DNA from: Flavobacteriales bacterium
Lineage (GTDB): Bacteria; Bacteroidota; Bacteroidia; Flavobacteriales_D; SKUL01
Direction: 5' to 3'
NCBI GenBank assembly: GCA_007129985.1
Contig: SKUL01000089.1
Span: forward strand, 1-6,484
DNA: 6,484 nucleotides
The notes under the pieces are model-generated. The model searched no databases and was not told the origin of the DNA. It saw only the letters and a list, made by a program, of their open reading frames with translations. The number at the start of each line of letters is the position of its first letter. The stretch's first letter is position 1. This document shows, in pieces, positions 1 through 6,431 of the stretch. Both the position numbers and the translations under genes were made by a program.

Positions 1-22
1 ACCAAAAACACCCCCATCAACA

Positions 23-1249
23 TTGAATCCACCCGATAAAAATACCGCCATTGCCCACCTCGACCTCGACACATTTTTTGTGTCGGTAGAACGCCTTATA
101 GACAGCCGGCTAAACGGAAAGCCTATTCTCATTGGCGGCACGAGCGACCGCGGCGTGGTGGCCTCATGCAGCTACGAAGCCCGCCGCTTTGGCGTACACT
201 CTGCCATGCCCATGCGACTGGCCAAACAACTCTGCCCCGAAGCCGTGGTGATTCGCGGCAACACCATGAACTACACCAAATACTCGCGCATGGTTACCGA
301 TATCGTCCGCGAGGCCGTGCCCGTAGTTGAAAAAAGCTCCATTGATGAGTTTTACCTCGACCTCACCGGCATGGATCGCTTTTTTGGCTGCCTGAAATAC
401 GCTGCCGAGCTCCGCCAACGCATCATTCGCGAAACCGGCCTACCATTGTCGTTTGGACTGTCGTGCAACAAAACCGTATCGAAAGTAGCCACCGGCGAGG
501 CCAAGCCCAACAACCAGCTTATGGTTGAATACGGCACCGAAAAACCCTTTCTCGCCCCGCTATCGGTAAAGAAAATACCCATGGTGGGCGACAAAACCTA
601 CCAGACACTCTGCAACCTGGGCGTAAAAATTATCCGCACCATGCAGGATATGCCCCCCGAAATGATGGAAAGCGTACTCGGTGCACACGGTCGGGTTATC
701 TGGAAAAAAGCACAAGGCATTGACAACACCCCCGTTATTTCCCACTCCGAGCGCAAGTCAATCTCTACCGAGCGAACCTTTAACCGCGACACCATAGACG
801 TGGTAAAACTCCGCGGCATCCTCACCGCCATGGCCGAGAACCTCGCCTTTCAGCTCAGGCGGGGCAACAAGGTAAGCGCCTGTGTGGCCGTAAAGGTGCG
901 GTACTCCGATTTCAACACCCATACCTTGCAGTGCCGCATTCCCTACACCTCCGCCGACCACCTGCTCATTCCCAAAGTACTGGAGCTTTTTGACCGCCTC
1001 TACAACCGTCGTCTGCTGATCCGTTTGGTGGGAGTGCGATACAGCCACCTTGTGGGCGGAGGTCACCAGATTAACCTGTTTGACGACACCGAAGAGCGCA
1101 TCAACCTCTACCGTGCAATGGATAAAATCCGCCTGCGATACGGCGACCGCGCCGTGATGAAGGCATCCGGTATGGAAGCGCGCACCATTGGCCGCAGCAA
1201 CCCCTTTAGCGGCGAACCACCACCGCTGCTGGCCAACCGAAGGCAGTAA
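23..1249 (+). CDS. dinB: DNA polymerase IV (Y-family translesion polymerase, DinB)
   Basis: Error-prone Y-family DNA polymerase that copies past lesions in the cytoplasm. Seen: 408 aa. The palm begins HLDLDTFFVSVE, with the metal-binding Asp at residue 14 and the expected steric-gate aromatic at Phe19. SSIDEFYLDLTG follows, with the catalytic Asp108-Glu109 pair. The thumb and helix-hairpin-helix region has NKTVSKVATGEAKPN (149-163) and KKIPMVGDKTY (183-193). The little-finger domain spans roughly 245-345. QINLF (349-353) matches the QxxLF beta-clamp-binding consensus and is followed by a tail of about 55 aa. Start: TTG at 23-25 is the only usable start inside the window; the first in-frame ATG (206) lies after the catalytic Asp. 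The frame has no stop from position 2 to the start, so the true start could lie upstream of the window. The symporter gene follows after 31 nt. Function is very secure; the exact N-terminus is not. Confidence 0.96.
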   Translation: MNPPDKNTAIAHLDLDTFFVSVERLIDSRLNGKPILIGGTSDRGVVASCSYEARRFGVHSAMPMRLAKQLCPEAVVIRGNTMNYTKYSRMVTDIVREAVPVVEKSSIDEFYLDLTGMDRFFGCLKYAAELRQRIIRETGLPLSFGLSCNKTVSKVATGEAKPNNQLMVEYGTEKPFLAPLSVKKIPMVGDKTYQTLCNLGVKIIRTMQDMPPEMMESVLGAHGRVIWKKAQGIDNTPVISHSERKSISTERTFNRDTIDVVKLRGILTAMAENLAFQLRRGNKVSACVAVKVRYSDFNTHTLQCRIPYTSADHLLIPKVLELFDRLYNRRLLIRLVGVRYSHLVGGGHQINLFDDTEERINLYRAMDKIRLRYGDRAVMKASGMEARTIGRSNPFSGEPPPLLANRRQ

Positions 1250-1280
1250 TAATCCGCGCTAAATTGCTTTCCTTCGTCCT

Positions 1281-2744
1281 GTGAATCCAACGCTCATACT
1301 GATCATCATCCTCGGCTATTTCGGGGCTCTGCTCATCATTTCCCATTTCACATCGCGGGGAGCCAACAACACCACCTTCTTCACCGGCAACAAGCAATCG
1401 CCCTGGTACGTGGTGGCCTTTGGGATGGTGGGCGCGTCGCTCAGCGGCGTAACCTTTATTTCCGTGCCGGGCTGGGTAGGAACCAGCGCATTCTCATACA
1501 TGCAAATGGTGATGGGCTACCTGCTGGGCTATGTGGTGGTGGCTACGGTGCTGCTTCCGCTCTATTACCGACTTCAACTCACCTCCATCTACGCCTATCT
1601 CGGTCAGCGCTTTGGGCCCACCTCACTCAAAACAGGCGCTTCGTTTTTTCTGCTCTCGCGAATCATAGGGTCGGCGTTCAGACTGTACCTCGTAGCCATT
1701 GTGTTCGAATTGGTTTTTCAACGCATGGACATCCATGTGCCTTTTGTGATAACCGTGCTGCTCACCATCGGGCTTATTTGGTTGTACACGGCCCGTGGCG
1801 GAATCAAAACCATTGTGTGGACCGACACCCTGCAAACCCTTTTTATGCTACTGGCAGTGGGAATTACCGTGTATCTCATTGCCGGTGAAATGAACCTCAA
1901 CGCCTCTGCCCTCATCCAAACCGTGCGTGAAAGCGACTACTCTCAGTGGTGGTATTTTGACGATTGGAACTCTCCCCGGCACTTTGTGAAACAGTTCTTT
2001 GCCGGAGCCTTTATCACCATCGTGATGACAGGACTCGACCAAGACATGATGCAGAAAAACCTCACCTGCCGAAACATCGGCGAGGCACAAACCAACATGT
2101 TTACCTTCAGCGCGGTACTGGTGGTGGTAAATCTGCTATTTCTCTCGCTGGGAGCGCTTCTCTACCTCTTTGCACACGCACAACAAATTGCCATTCCTGA
2201 GCAAACAGATTACCTCTACCCCATTATCGCGTTGGACGGACACCTCGGACAAGGCGTGGCGGTGCTTTTTGTGTTGGGGCTGATTGCCTCGGCCTATTCG
2301 AGCGCAGATTCAGCACTGACGGCGCTTACCACTTCTTTCAGTGTGGATATTCTGCGCATAGAGCACAAAGACCAAACTGCTCAGGAGCGCATTCGCAAAC
2401 AGGTTCATGTTGGAATGTCGCTCGTACTGGTAGCTGTGATCCTCATTTTCAAAGCCATCAACAACGACAGTGTGATACAAAGCCTGTTTACCGTGGCCGG
2501 CTATACCTATGGGCCGCTCCTCGGGCTGTACTTTTTTGGGCTGTTTATCAAGAGAAATCTACGCGATTCACAGGTGCCCTTTATCGCTATCGCTGCCCCT
2601 CTACTCTCCTACCTGCTGAGCAGCCAGTCGGCAAAGTGGTTCAACGGATTTGAATTCGGATTTTTTATTCTGGTGGTGAATGGCGCGCTTACCGTGTTGG
2701 GATTGTGGTTTATCAGCACACCACGACACACTAACCATGATTAA
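1281..2744 (+). CDS. Sodium:solute symporter family (SSS/SSF) inner-membrane transporter
   Basis: Predicted Na+-coupled uptake protein of the inner membrane, related to PutP/vSGLT; the substrate cannot be told from sequence. Seen: 487 aa with about 13 hydrophobic helices (near 5-23, 43-63, 73-93, 117-145, 152-170, 181-201, 236-256, 272-300, 325-350, 376-392, 398-424, 431-447, 456-478). Family signatures are GASLSGVTF (51-59) in the first core helix, ARGGIKTIVWTDTLQ (171-185), and GLDQDMMQKN (251-260). YSSADSALTAL (339-349) carries the serine pair expected at the conserved Na+ site. Start: an in-frame TAA lies at 1260-1262, and the next ATG (1425) would remove the first helix, so GTG at 1281 is best. 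It lies 31 nt after dinB with no clear promoter between, suggesting co-transcription. It ends 3 nt from the convergent surface-protein gene. Full length, no frameshift seen. Confidence 0.93.
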   Translation: MNPTLILIIILGYFGALLIISHFTSRGANNTTFFTGNKQSPWYVVAFGMVGASLSGVTFISVPGWVGTSAFSYMQMVMGYLLGYVVVATVLLPLYYRLQLTSIYAYLGQRFGPTSLKTGASFFLLSRIIGSAFRLYLVAIVFELVFQRMDIHVPFVITVLLTIGLIWLYTARGGIKTIVWTDTLQTLFMLLAVGITVYLIAGEMNLNASALIQTVRESDYSQWWYFDDWNSPRHFVKQFFAGAFITIVMTGLDQDMMQKNLTCRNIGEAQTNMFTFSAVLVVVNLLFLSLGALLYLFAHAQQIAIPEQTDYLYPIIALDGHLGQGVAVLFVLGLIASAYSSADSALTALTTSFSVDILRIEHKDQTAQERIRKQVHVGMSLVLVAVILIFKAINNDSVIQSLFTVAGYTYGPLLGLYFFGLFIKRNLRDSQVPFIAIAAPLLSYLLSSQSAKWFNGFEFGFFILVVNGALTVLGLWFISTPRHTNHD

Positions 2745-2783
2745 GCTCTAACGCACAACGGTAACGTGCCCCTGGTAATCATG
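2736..2783. repeat. Inverted repeat across the convergent gene junction
   Basis: CATGATTA at 2736-2743 is exactly repeated in reverse complement (TAATCATG) at 2776-2783, with a 32-nt loop that includes the 3-nt gap between the two convergent stop codons. The arms lie inside the ends of the two coding regions. It could be a weak bidirectional transcript-end structure, but the stem is short and AT-rich, the loop is long and there is no T-tract, so chance is a real alternative. Confidence 0.25.
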
Positions 2784-5417
2784 ATTGATTCCGCGCATGT
2801 CCTGCACCCGAATCTGATACACATACACCCCCGGTTGCACAAGGTATGAACCGCGAAAGGTTCCGTTCCAGCCTTCATCGGGCTCGGTGGTGTGAAAAAG
2901 GGTTTCGCTCGTGCGGTTGAGGATGCGCATTTCATAAGCCTGAATGCCGCGCATCACGGGTCGGAAAATATCGTTGACCCCGTCTCCATTGGGCGAAAAA
3001 GCATTGGGAACGTACACGAGATGACCCAACACGCGAATCACTCCACTGGCTGTTGCCTGACAACCATTCTCTGCCGTAACAGTTTGAATAACCTCAAAAG
3101 TGCCGGCATTTTCAAAGACGTAGTTCAAGTCGCAACCCTCTAATGTACTGCCATCGGGAAAGAGATAGGTGCAAGCAGCCGCTGAATCACTTTGGTTCGC
3201 AATGCTCACTTCAGGGTCAAAAATGGTGAGCTCTTCAGGGTCGAACACAAAGCCCGCTTCCGGTCTGGGCAGTACAGTGATATAATCTACACGCTCCGAA
3301 AAATCGCTTCCCACGCATCCTGAAAAACTGAAAACATCCAATTGTACCGAGTACACACCGGGCTCGTGGTATGTATGCACCGGAAAAGCAGCAGCAGATG
3401 TGTTGCCATCACCAAAATACCAGTTGAAGGTAAGTCCCTGCGAACCCTGACTTTGATTTTGAAAAGCCACCTCAAGCGGCGCACAACCAGAAGTTACTGC
3501 AGCTGTGAAAGCTGAAAGGGGATTAGGATCAACCGTAGCAAGAGCCGTGTGAGATGAGGTACAATCATTATCTGTTACCGTCAGCGTCACAGGATAACTG
3601 CCCGGCTCCGGAAAAATAACAGGAGGAGGGTTGCTACTGAAAGACTGTGCTATTGACGCCTCTCCCCCGAAATCCCATGTAATTTCAGCGGCTTCCGAAT
3701 GGGATCCTTCCGACTGAAAAACAAATGAATGCCCTTCGAAGCACTGAATTGCAGGAGTACTGAAAAAGGCTTCAACCAATTCACCCACCTCAAAAATTTC
3801 TGATGCGGTGTCAGGGCAGGCACCAATGGCAGATGCTTCGAGTGTAACCTCGTAGTTTCCTGACTCACTGAACGTATGTACCGCATTAAACCCGCTAGCA
3901 GTTTCGGGATTGCCGGGATCTCCAAAGTCCCACACATAACTCGTGGCCTGACTACTCTGATTGGTAAAATTCATTGTAAGGCCCGCGCAAAACTCACTTT
4001 GGGGGGCAATTCCTGCAATTACGGGCGGAGCAACTTCAAAATTATAGGTGGCTGTAGCTTCGCAAATACCCTGCACAACATTTAACGTCACGGCTTTAAA
4101 TCCGGGAGAAGAATAGCTTATACCTTCCGGGAATAAATCGGCTGACGTGCTTGGTGCAGAACCATTTCCAAACGACCAACTAAATTGCGCGCTCTCACTG
4201 GCACTACCTGTCCAGCCAAATGACCACACCTGCTCATCCTCACACACAAAATCAACATCTGTAATAGTAACGTTTACTGGATGGTAGGCCGTTACTTCCA
4301 AAAACGTGGTGTCGTTGCAAAACTGCCCGGGATTGGCCACGAGCATCACTTCATAAACACCTGTATCGGGAAAGGTAAACTGGGGAGCAAATAAATCCGA
4401 CACAGCATCGTCATCCCCTTCCACACCAAAATCCCAAAAGAAATCATCTGCCCCCGTGCTCTCGTTAACAAACTGAAATTCCAGTCCGCTACAAGTCTCC
4501 TGATTAGCAGGTGAAACTGCCGGAATGGCCGTAATAGGGGGTACACAAGGCACCACGTTAAACTGAAAGTCGCGTCGCTTGGTACTCAGTAAAACTCCAT
4601 CGCGATATTCCTCCACACAAACACCCACAACGTATTGACCGAGCTGGGTGGGCGTGCCTTGCATAAAACCCGTTACAGGGTCTATCGTGAAACCGGGGTC
4701 AGCGATGATGGGATCGTCAGCCGAAAAATCGGGCGCATAAATCACAGAAAGGTAAGGCGGCGCAGAAGCAGGGTTCGGCATCGGATTCATTGCAGTACCC
4801 CCATTCAACGGACTGCAAAGCGAGTAAACCAATTCGTCACCGTCGGCTTCAGATGCACTGTGGTCAAACTCAAATGGCTGGTTTACACATATTGCTACAG
4901 GAGGCAACTCATTAAAAATGGGACTGCTGTTACAGTCAAAATCATTTGGTGGAATATCTATGGTGTAGGTATTCCCTTGAGCCTGTGGATTAGTAAGATT
5001 GATGATGTCATAACCACGACAGCAGCGCTGGTGTACAATGGTATAACCCGTTAAGCTCGGCGGAAGTGTAAGAATTCGCTCATAAACTGCCTTTTGTACG
5101 CAAACTCCGGTTGGTGCTACAAAGCAAGGGTCATCATTTTCAATGGGGATGGTAGAACTTGTAAATCCTATCCAACTTGTGTTTTGGTACAGGGTGGTAC
5201 CCTGATAAATACTCATCACAGGATTCTGATCAAAAGGAGCTCCGGTAGCAAAGCAGTCACGGTAAATAACCAGGGTAATCTTATATTGATGATTGCCCAG
5301 ACACTCGTAATAGAGCTCCCCTCCCACCAGGTGATCAGCATGGGCTTCAGGGCAAGCCCAAAAAAGGCTCACCAGGAAACCAAACATCACACGCAGAAAA
5401 TGGGCTTTCAGGTTCAT
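2748..5417 (-). CDS. Secreted multi-PKD surface protein with T9SS type B sorting domain (gliding motility-associated C-terminal domain)
   Basis: Probably exported by Sec, carried across the outer membrane by the type IX secretion system and displayed on or released from the cell surface, perhaps as an adhesin or structural protein; the ligand is unknown. Seen: 889 aa. Signal peptide: basic start, hydrophobic 10-21, likely cleavage after AHA (25-27). A cysteine-rich N-terminal region (28-290) begins HLVGGELYYECLG and includes RCCRG (131-135). Its second half resembles a cadherin/Ig-like fold (EADGDELVYSL 190-200; IDPVTGFMQGTP 245-256). PKD-like domains follow near 295-376, 380-462, 465-545, 547-630 and 632-716, marked by WDFG-type cores at 328, 414, 496, 581 and 666, plus a degenerate sixth (717-797). 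The end, VYVPNAFSPNGDGVNDIF (801-818) onward, is the type B sorting domain. ATG start at 5417. GC is lower than in dinB. Confidence 0.93.
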   Translation of the reverse strand: MNLKAHFLRVMFGFLVSLFWACPEAHADHLVGGELYYECLGNHQYKITLVIYRDCFATGAPFDQNPVMSIYQGTTLYQNTSWIGFTSSTIPIENDDPCFVAPTGVCVQKAVYERILTLPPSLTGYTIVHQRCCRGYDIINLTNPQAQGNTYTIDIPPNDFDCNSSPIFNELPPVAICVNQPFEFDHSASEADGDELVYSLCSPLNGGTAMNPMPNPASAPPYLSVIYAPDFSADDPIIADPGFTIDPVTGFMQGTPTQLGQYVVGVCVEEYRDGVLLSTKRRDFQFNVVPCVPPITAIPAVSPANQETCSGLEFQFVNESTGADDFFWDFGVEGDDDAVSDLFAPQFTFPDTGVYEVMLVANPGQFCNDTTFLEVTAYHPVNVTITDVDFVCEDEQVWSFGWTGSASESAQFSWSFGNGSAPSTSADLFPEGISYSSPGFKAVTLNVVQGICEATATYNFEVAPPVIAGIAPQSEFCAGLTMNFTNQSSQATSYVWDFGDPGNPETASGFNAVHTFSESGNYEVTLEASAIGACPDTASEIFEVGELVEAFFSTPAIQCFEGHSFVFQSEGSHSEAAEITWDFGGEASIAQSFSSNPPPVIFPEPGSYPVTLTVTDNDCTSSHTALATVDPNPLSAFTAAVTSGCAPLEVAFQNQSQGSQGLTFNWYFGDGNTSAAAFPVHTYHEPGVYSVQLDVFSFSGCVGSDFSERVDYITVLPRPEAGFVFDPEELTIFDPEVSIANQSDSAAACTYLFPDGSTLEGCDLNYVFENAGTFEVIQTVTAENGCQATASGVIRVLGHLVYVPNAFSPNGDGVNDIFRPVMRGIQAYEMRILNRTSETLFHTTEPDEGWNGTFRGSYLVQPGVYVYQIRVQDMRGINHDYQGHVTVVR

Positions 5418-5428
5418 TACGAGGATGT

Positions 5429-5436
5429 GAAAATTA
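5429..5436 (-). promoter_or_regulatory. Possible -7 promoter box for the surface-protein gene
   Basis: Read on the minus strand, TAATTTTC (5436 to 5429) matches the Bacteroidota -7 box TAnnTTTG at seven of eight positions and ends 11 nt before the ATG at 5417. The nearest upstream TTG (5464-5462) is 25 nt away, longer than the usual 17-23 spacer. If used, it would let the surface-protein gene be transcribed independently of the small gene upstream. The surrounding gap (5418-5486) contains no other gene or convincing hairpin. Confidence 0.35.
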
Positions 5437-5486
5437 CAAATTCTTCTGCGGTTTGTTTACTCAATGACGTTATGAAAACTTTATGC

Positions 5487-5765
5487 TCAGCTGGATTCCT
5501 TATCCTGACGCATACCCATGGGCTGAAGTTGCTGCTCGCACCATGCTAATTTCTGCCGATACTCGTTTTGGGTCGCCTCAACATAATACCCTTCTGAATT
5601 GTTTATGAGATCTGAAATGTAGTTCCTTTCGGGCAGAATGGTGGCTTTGATGTGGTGTAATTCGTAGTACCCACCCACCACTTTCAACTCGCGGAACTCC
5701 GAATCAGACAGCACCTCGAAAAATGAAGCTCCGTTGGCGTATTTTCGATAGAGCGGGAAATCCAT
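5487..5765 (-). CDS. Small conserved-looking protein of unknown function
   Basis: I cannot assign a function. The 92-aa product has no signal peptide or membrane segment, so it is probably cytoplasmic. It has an aromatic N-terminal half (FPLYRKYANGASFFEVL, 3-19), then FRELKVVGGYYELHHIKA (24-41), ILPERNYISDLINNSEGYY (43-61) and a Glu/Gln-rich tail (from about 64). The alternating hydrophobic pattern in the first 60 residues suggests a small beta-rich domain. The style (LYRKYAN... ILPERNYI.D.I) recalls short uncharacterised proteins I associate with Flavobacteriales genomes, from memory only. It is judged real because the frame fills the interval between neighbours, the ATG at 5765 sits directly behind a TAnnTTTG box, and codon use looks normal. 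It is divergent from the TPR gene and 69 nt upstream of the surface-protein gene on the same strand. Confidence 0.8.
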   Translation of the reverse strand: MDFPLYRKYANGASFFEVLSDSEFRELKVVGGYYELHHIKATILPERNYISDLINNSEGYYVEATQNEYRQKLAWCEQQLQPMGMRQDKESS

Positions 5766-5769
5766 AGTG

Positions 5770-5777
5770 CAAAGCTA
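5770..5777 (-). promoter_or_regulatory. -7 promoter box (TAnnTTTG) for the 92-aa gene
   Basis: On the minus strand TAGCTTTG matches the Bacteroidota -7 consensus TAnnTTTG exactly and is followed by CACT and then the ATG at 5765. With the box centred near -7, transcription would begin about 0-2 nt before the start codon, giving an essentially leaderless mRNA. No clean TTG is present at the -33 position; TTC at 5801-5799 lies 21 nt upstream of the box. Confidence 0.6.
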
Positions 5778-5816
5778 CTGGAATCCACAAGAAAGAGTGA
5801 ACGCGCAACGAAATAC

Positions 5817-5824
5817 TAACTTTG
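5817..5824 (+). promoter_or_regulatory. -7 promoter box (TAnnTTTG) for the TPR gene
   Basis: TAACTTTG matches TAnnTTTG exactly and lies 7 nt before the ATG at 5832, implying a leader of only a few bases and no room for a Shine-Dalgarno sequence. The -33 element is weak: the closest candidate is GTG at 5797-5799 with a 17-nt spacer. It would drive the TPR gene and the gene starting at 6432. Confidence 0.6.
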
Positions 5825-5831
5825 CACAGCC

Positions 5832-6425
5832 ATGTTAAGCAAACAACAAAAAGCCGTTGAACACCTCAAGGAAGGCCGTTTTGAGCCTGCCCTTAAGATA
5901 TTCAACGAACTCATCAAGAGCGACAAACAAAACGCCGACCTGTTTAGCTACCGGGGTACGGTGTTCCTCAATATGAAACGAAAGCGCGAGGCCCTGTCGG
6001 ATTTTGACCGGGCAGTTGAGCTCGATTCAGGTTACAGCTACCGTTACGCCAGCAGAGCCTTTGCCAAAGATGCATTGGGAGACCTGGCCGGCGCCATTGC
6101 CGACTATGAAAAAGCAGTTGAACTGGACCCCGAAGACGCCATCGCACACAACAACCTTGGACTGTTGCTCGAAAAGCAAGGGAATATGCCCAAGGCCAAG
6201 CAACACTTCAAAACCGCCGATGACTTTGCGAGTCATTTTCTGGGTTCAGAAAACGGCGAAAAGCACCCTAAGCCTAATTCCGACATCAACCTGCAGCCCA
6301 CCAAACTCAAACCCGACCCGAAAAAACTCACCGGCAATCTCCTTTGGAAACAGACCCTTACCATTTTTTCATCTCGAAAAGAGTTCAATCAGTTTGTTTC
6401 CTTTATTTTCAGGGCCCTGAAATAA
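5832..6425 (+). CDS. Tetratricopeptide repeat (TPR) protein
   Basis: Likely a cytoplasmic protein-protein interaction adaptor; the partner is unknown. Seen: 197 aa with no signal peptide or membrane helix. Four TPR units lie in tandem: about 2-35 (AVEHLKEGRFEPALKIFNEL), 36-69 (YRGTVFLNMKRKREALSDFD), 70-103 (ASRAFAKDALGDLAGAIADY, then EKAVELDP) and 104-137 (HNNLGLLLEKQGNMPKAKQH). The Gly/Ala/Tyr/Pro positions typical of TPR helices are visible. A polar, Pro/Lys-rich linker (138-168) leads to a C-terminal amphipathic stretch (169-197: LLWKQTLTIFSSRKEF, then NQFVSFIF) that is not a TPR and may be a separate binding element. The ATG at 5832 is preceded by an exact TAnnTTTG box. The next plus-strand gene starts 6 nt after the TAA, so the two are probably co-transcribed. 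Confidence 0.9.
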   Translation: MLSKQQKAVEHLKEGRFEPALKIFNELIKSDKQNADLFSYRGTVFLNMKRKREALSDFDRAVELDSGYSYRYASRAFAKDALGDLAGAIADYEKAVELDPEDAIAHNNLGLLLEKQGNMPKAKQHFKTADDFASHFLGSENGEKHPKPNSDINLQPTKLKPDPKKLTGNLLWKQTLTIFSSRKEFNQFVSFIFRALK

Positions 6426-6431
6426 GCCCTC

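Larger units (their letters stand above)
5767..5827. repeat. Inverted repeat formed by two divergent promoter boxes
   Basis: GTGCAAAGCTA (5767-5777) and TAACTTTGCAC (5817-5827) are reverse complements at 10 of 11 positions, separated by 39 nt. Each arm is the extended -7 box of the gene it faces, so the symmetry is most simply explained by two divergent promoters. A repressor site or a hairpin is a less likely reading given the long loop. Confidence 0.7.

Noticed and set aside
164..1066. Several minus-strand open frames of 61-102 aa inside dinB
   Set aside because: Antisense shadows of a strongly conserved coding sequence, without recognisable domains or plausible start signals.
1257..1270. 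Promoter-like TAAATTGC upstream of the symporter GTG
   Set aside because: Deviates from TAnnTTTG in the conserved TTTG part and has no TTG at the -33 distance; co-transcription with dinB is simpler.
2736..2783. Rho-independent bidirectional terminator
   Set aside because: The stem is only 8 bp and AT-rich, with a 32-nt loop and no T-tract on either strand; kept only as a low-confidence inverted repeat.
5343..5417. Lipoprotein signal on the surface protein (Cys22 after FWA)
   Set aside because: The residues before the Cys (Phe-Trp-Ala) do not fit the lipobox [LVI][AST][GA]C, while AHA|D at 25-28 is a good signal peptidase I site and T9SS type B cargo is normally not a lipoprotein.
4635..5549. 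Plus-strand open frames of 139 aa (4635-5054) and 151 aa (5094-5549)
   Set aside because: They lie antisense to the well-supported surface-protein gene, have no family motifs, and their composition is that of a shadow frame; the second also crosses the gene's start and runs into the neighbouring gene.
6004..6420. 138-aa plus-strand frame overlapping the TPR gene
   Set aside because: Alternate frame of the TPR coding sequence, Pro/Thr-rich and without motifs; the TPR repeats explain the region.
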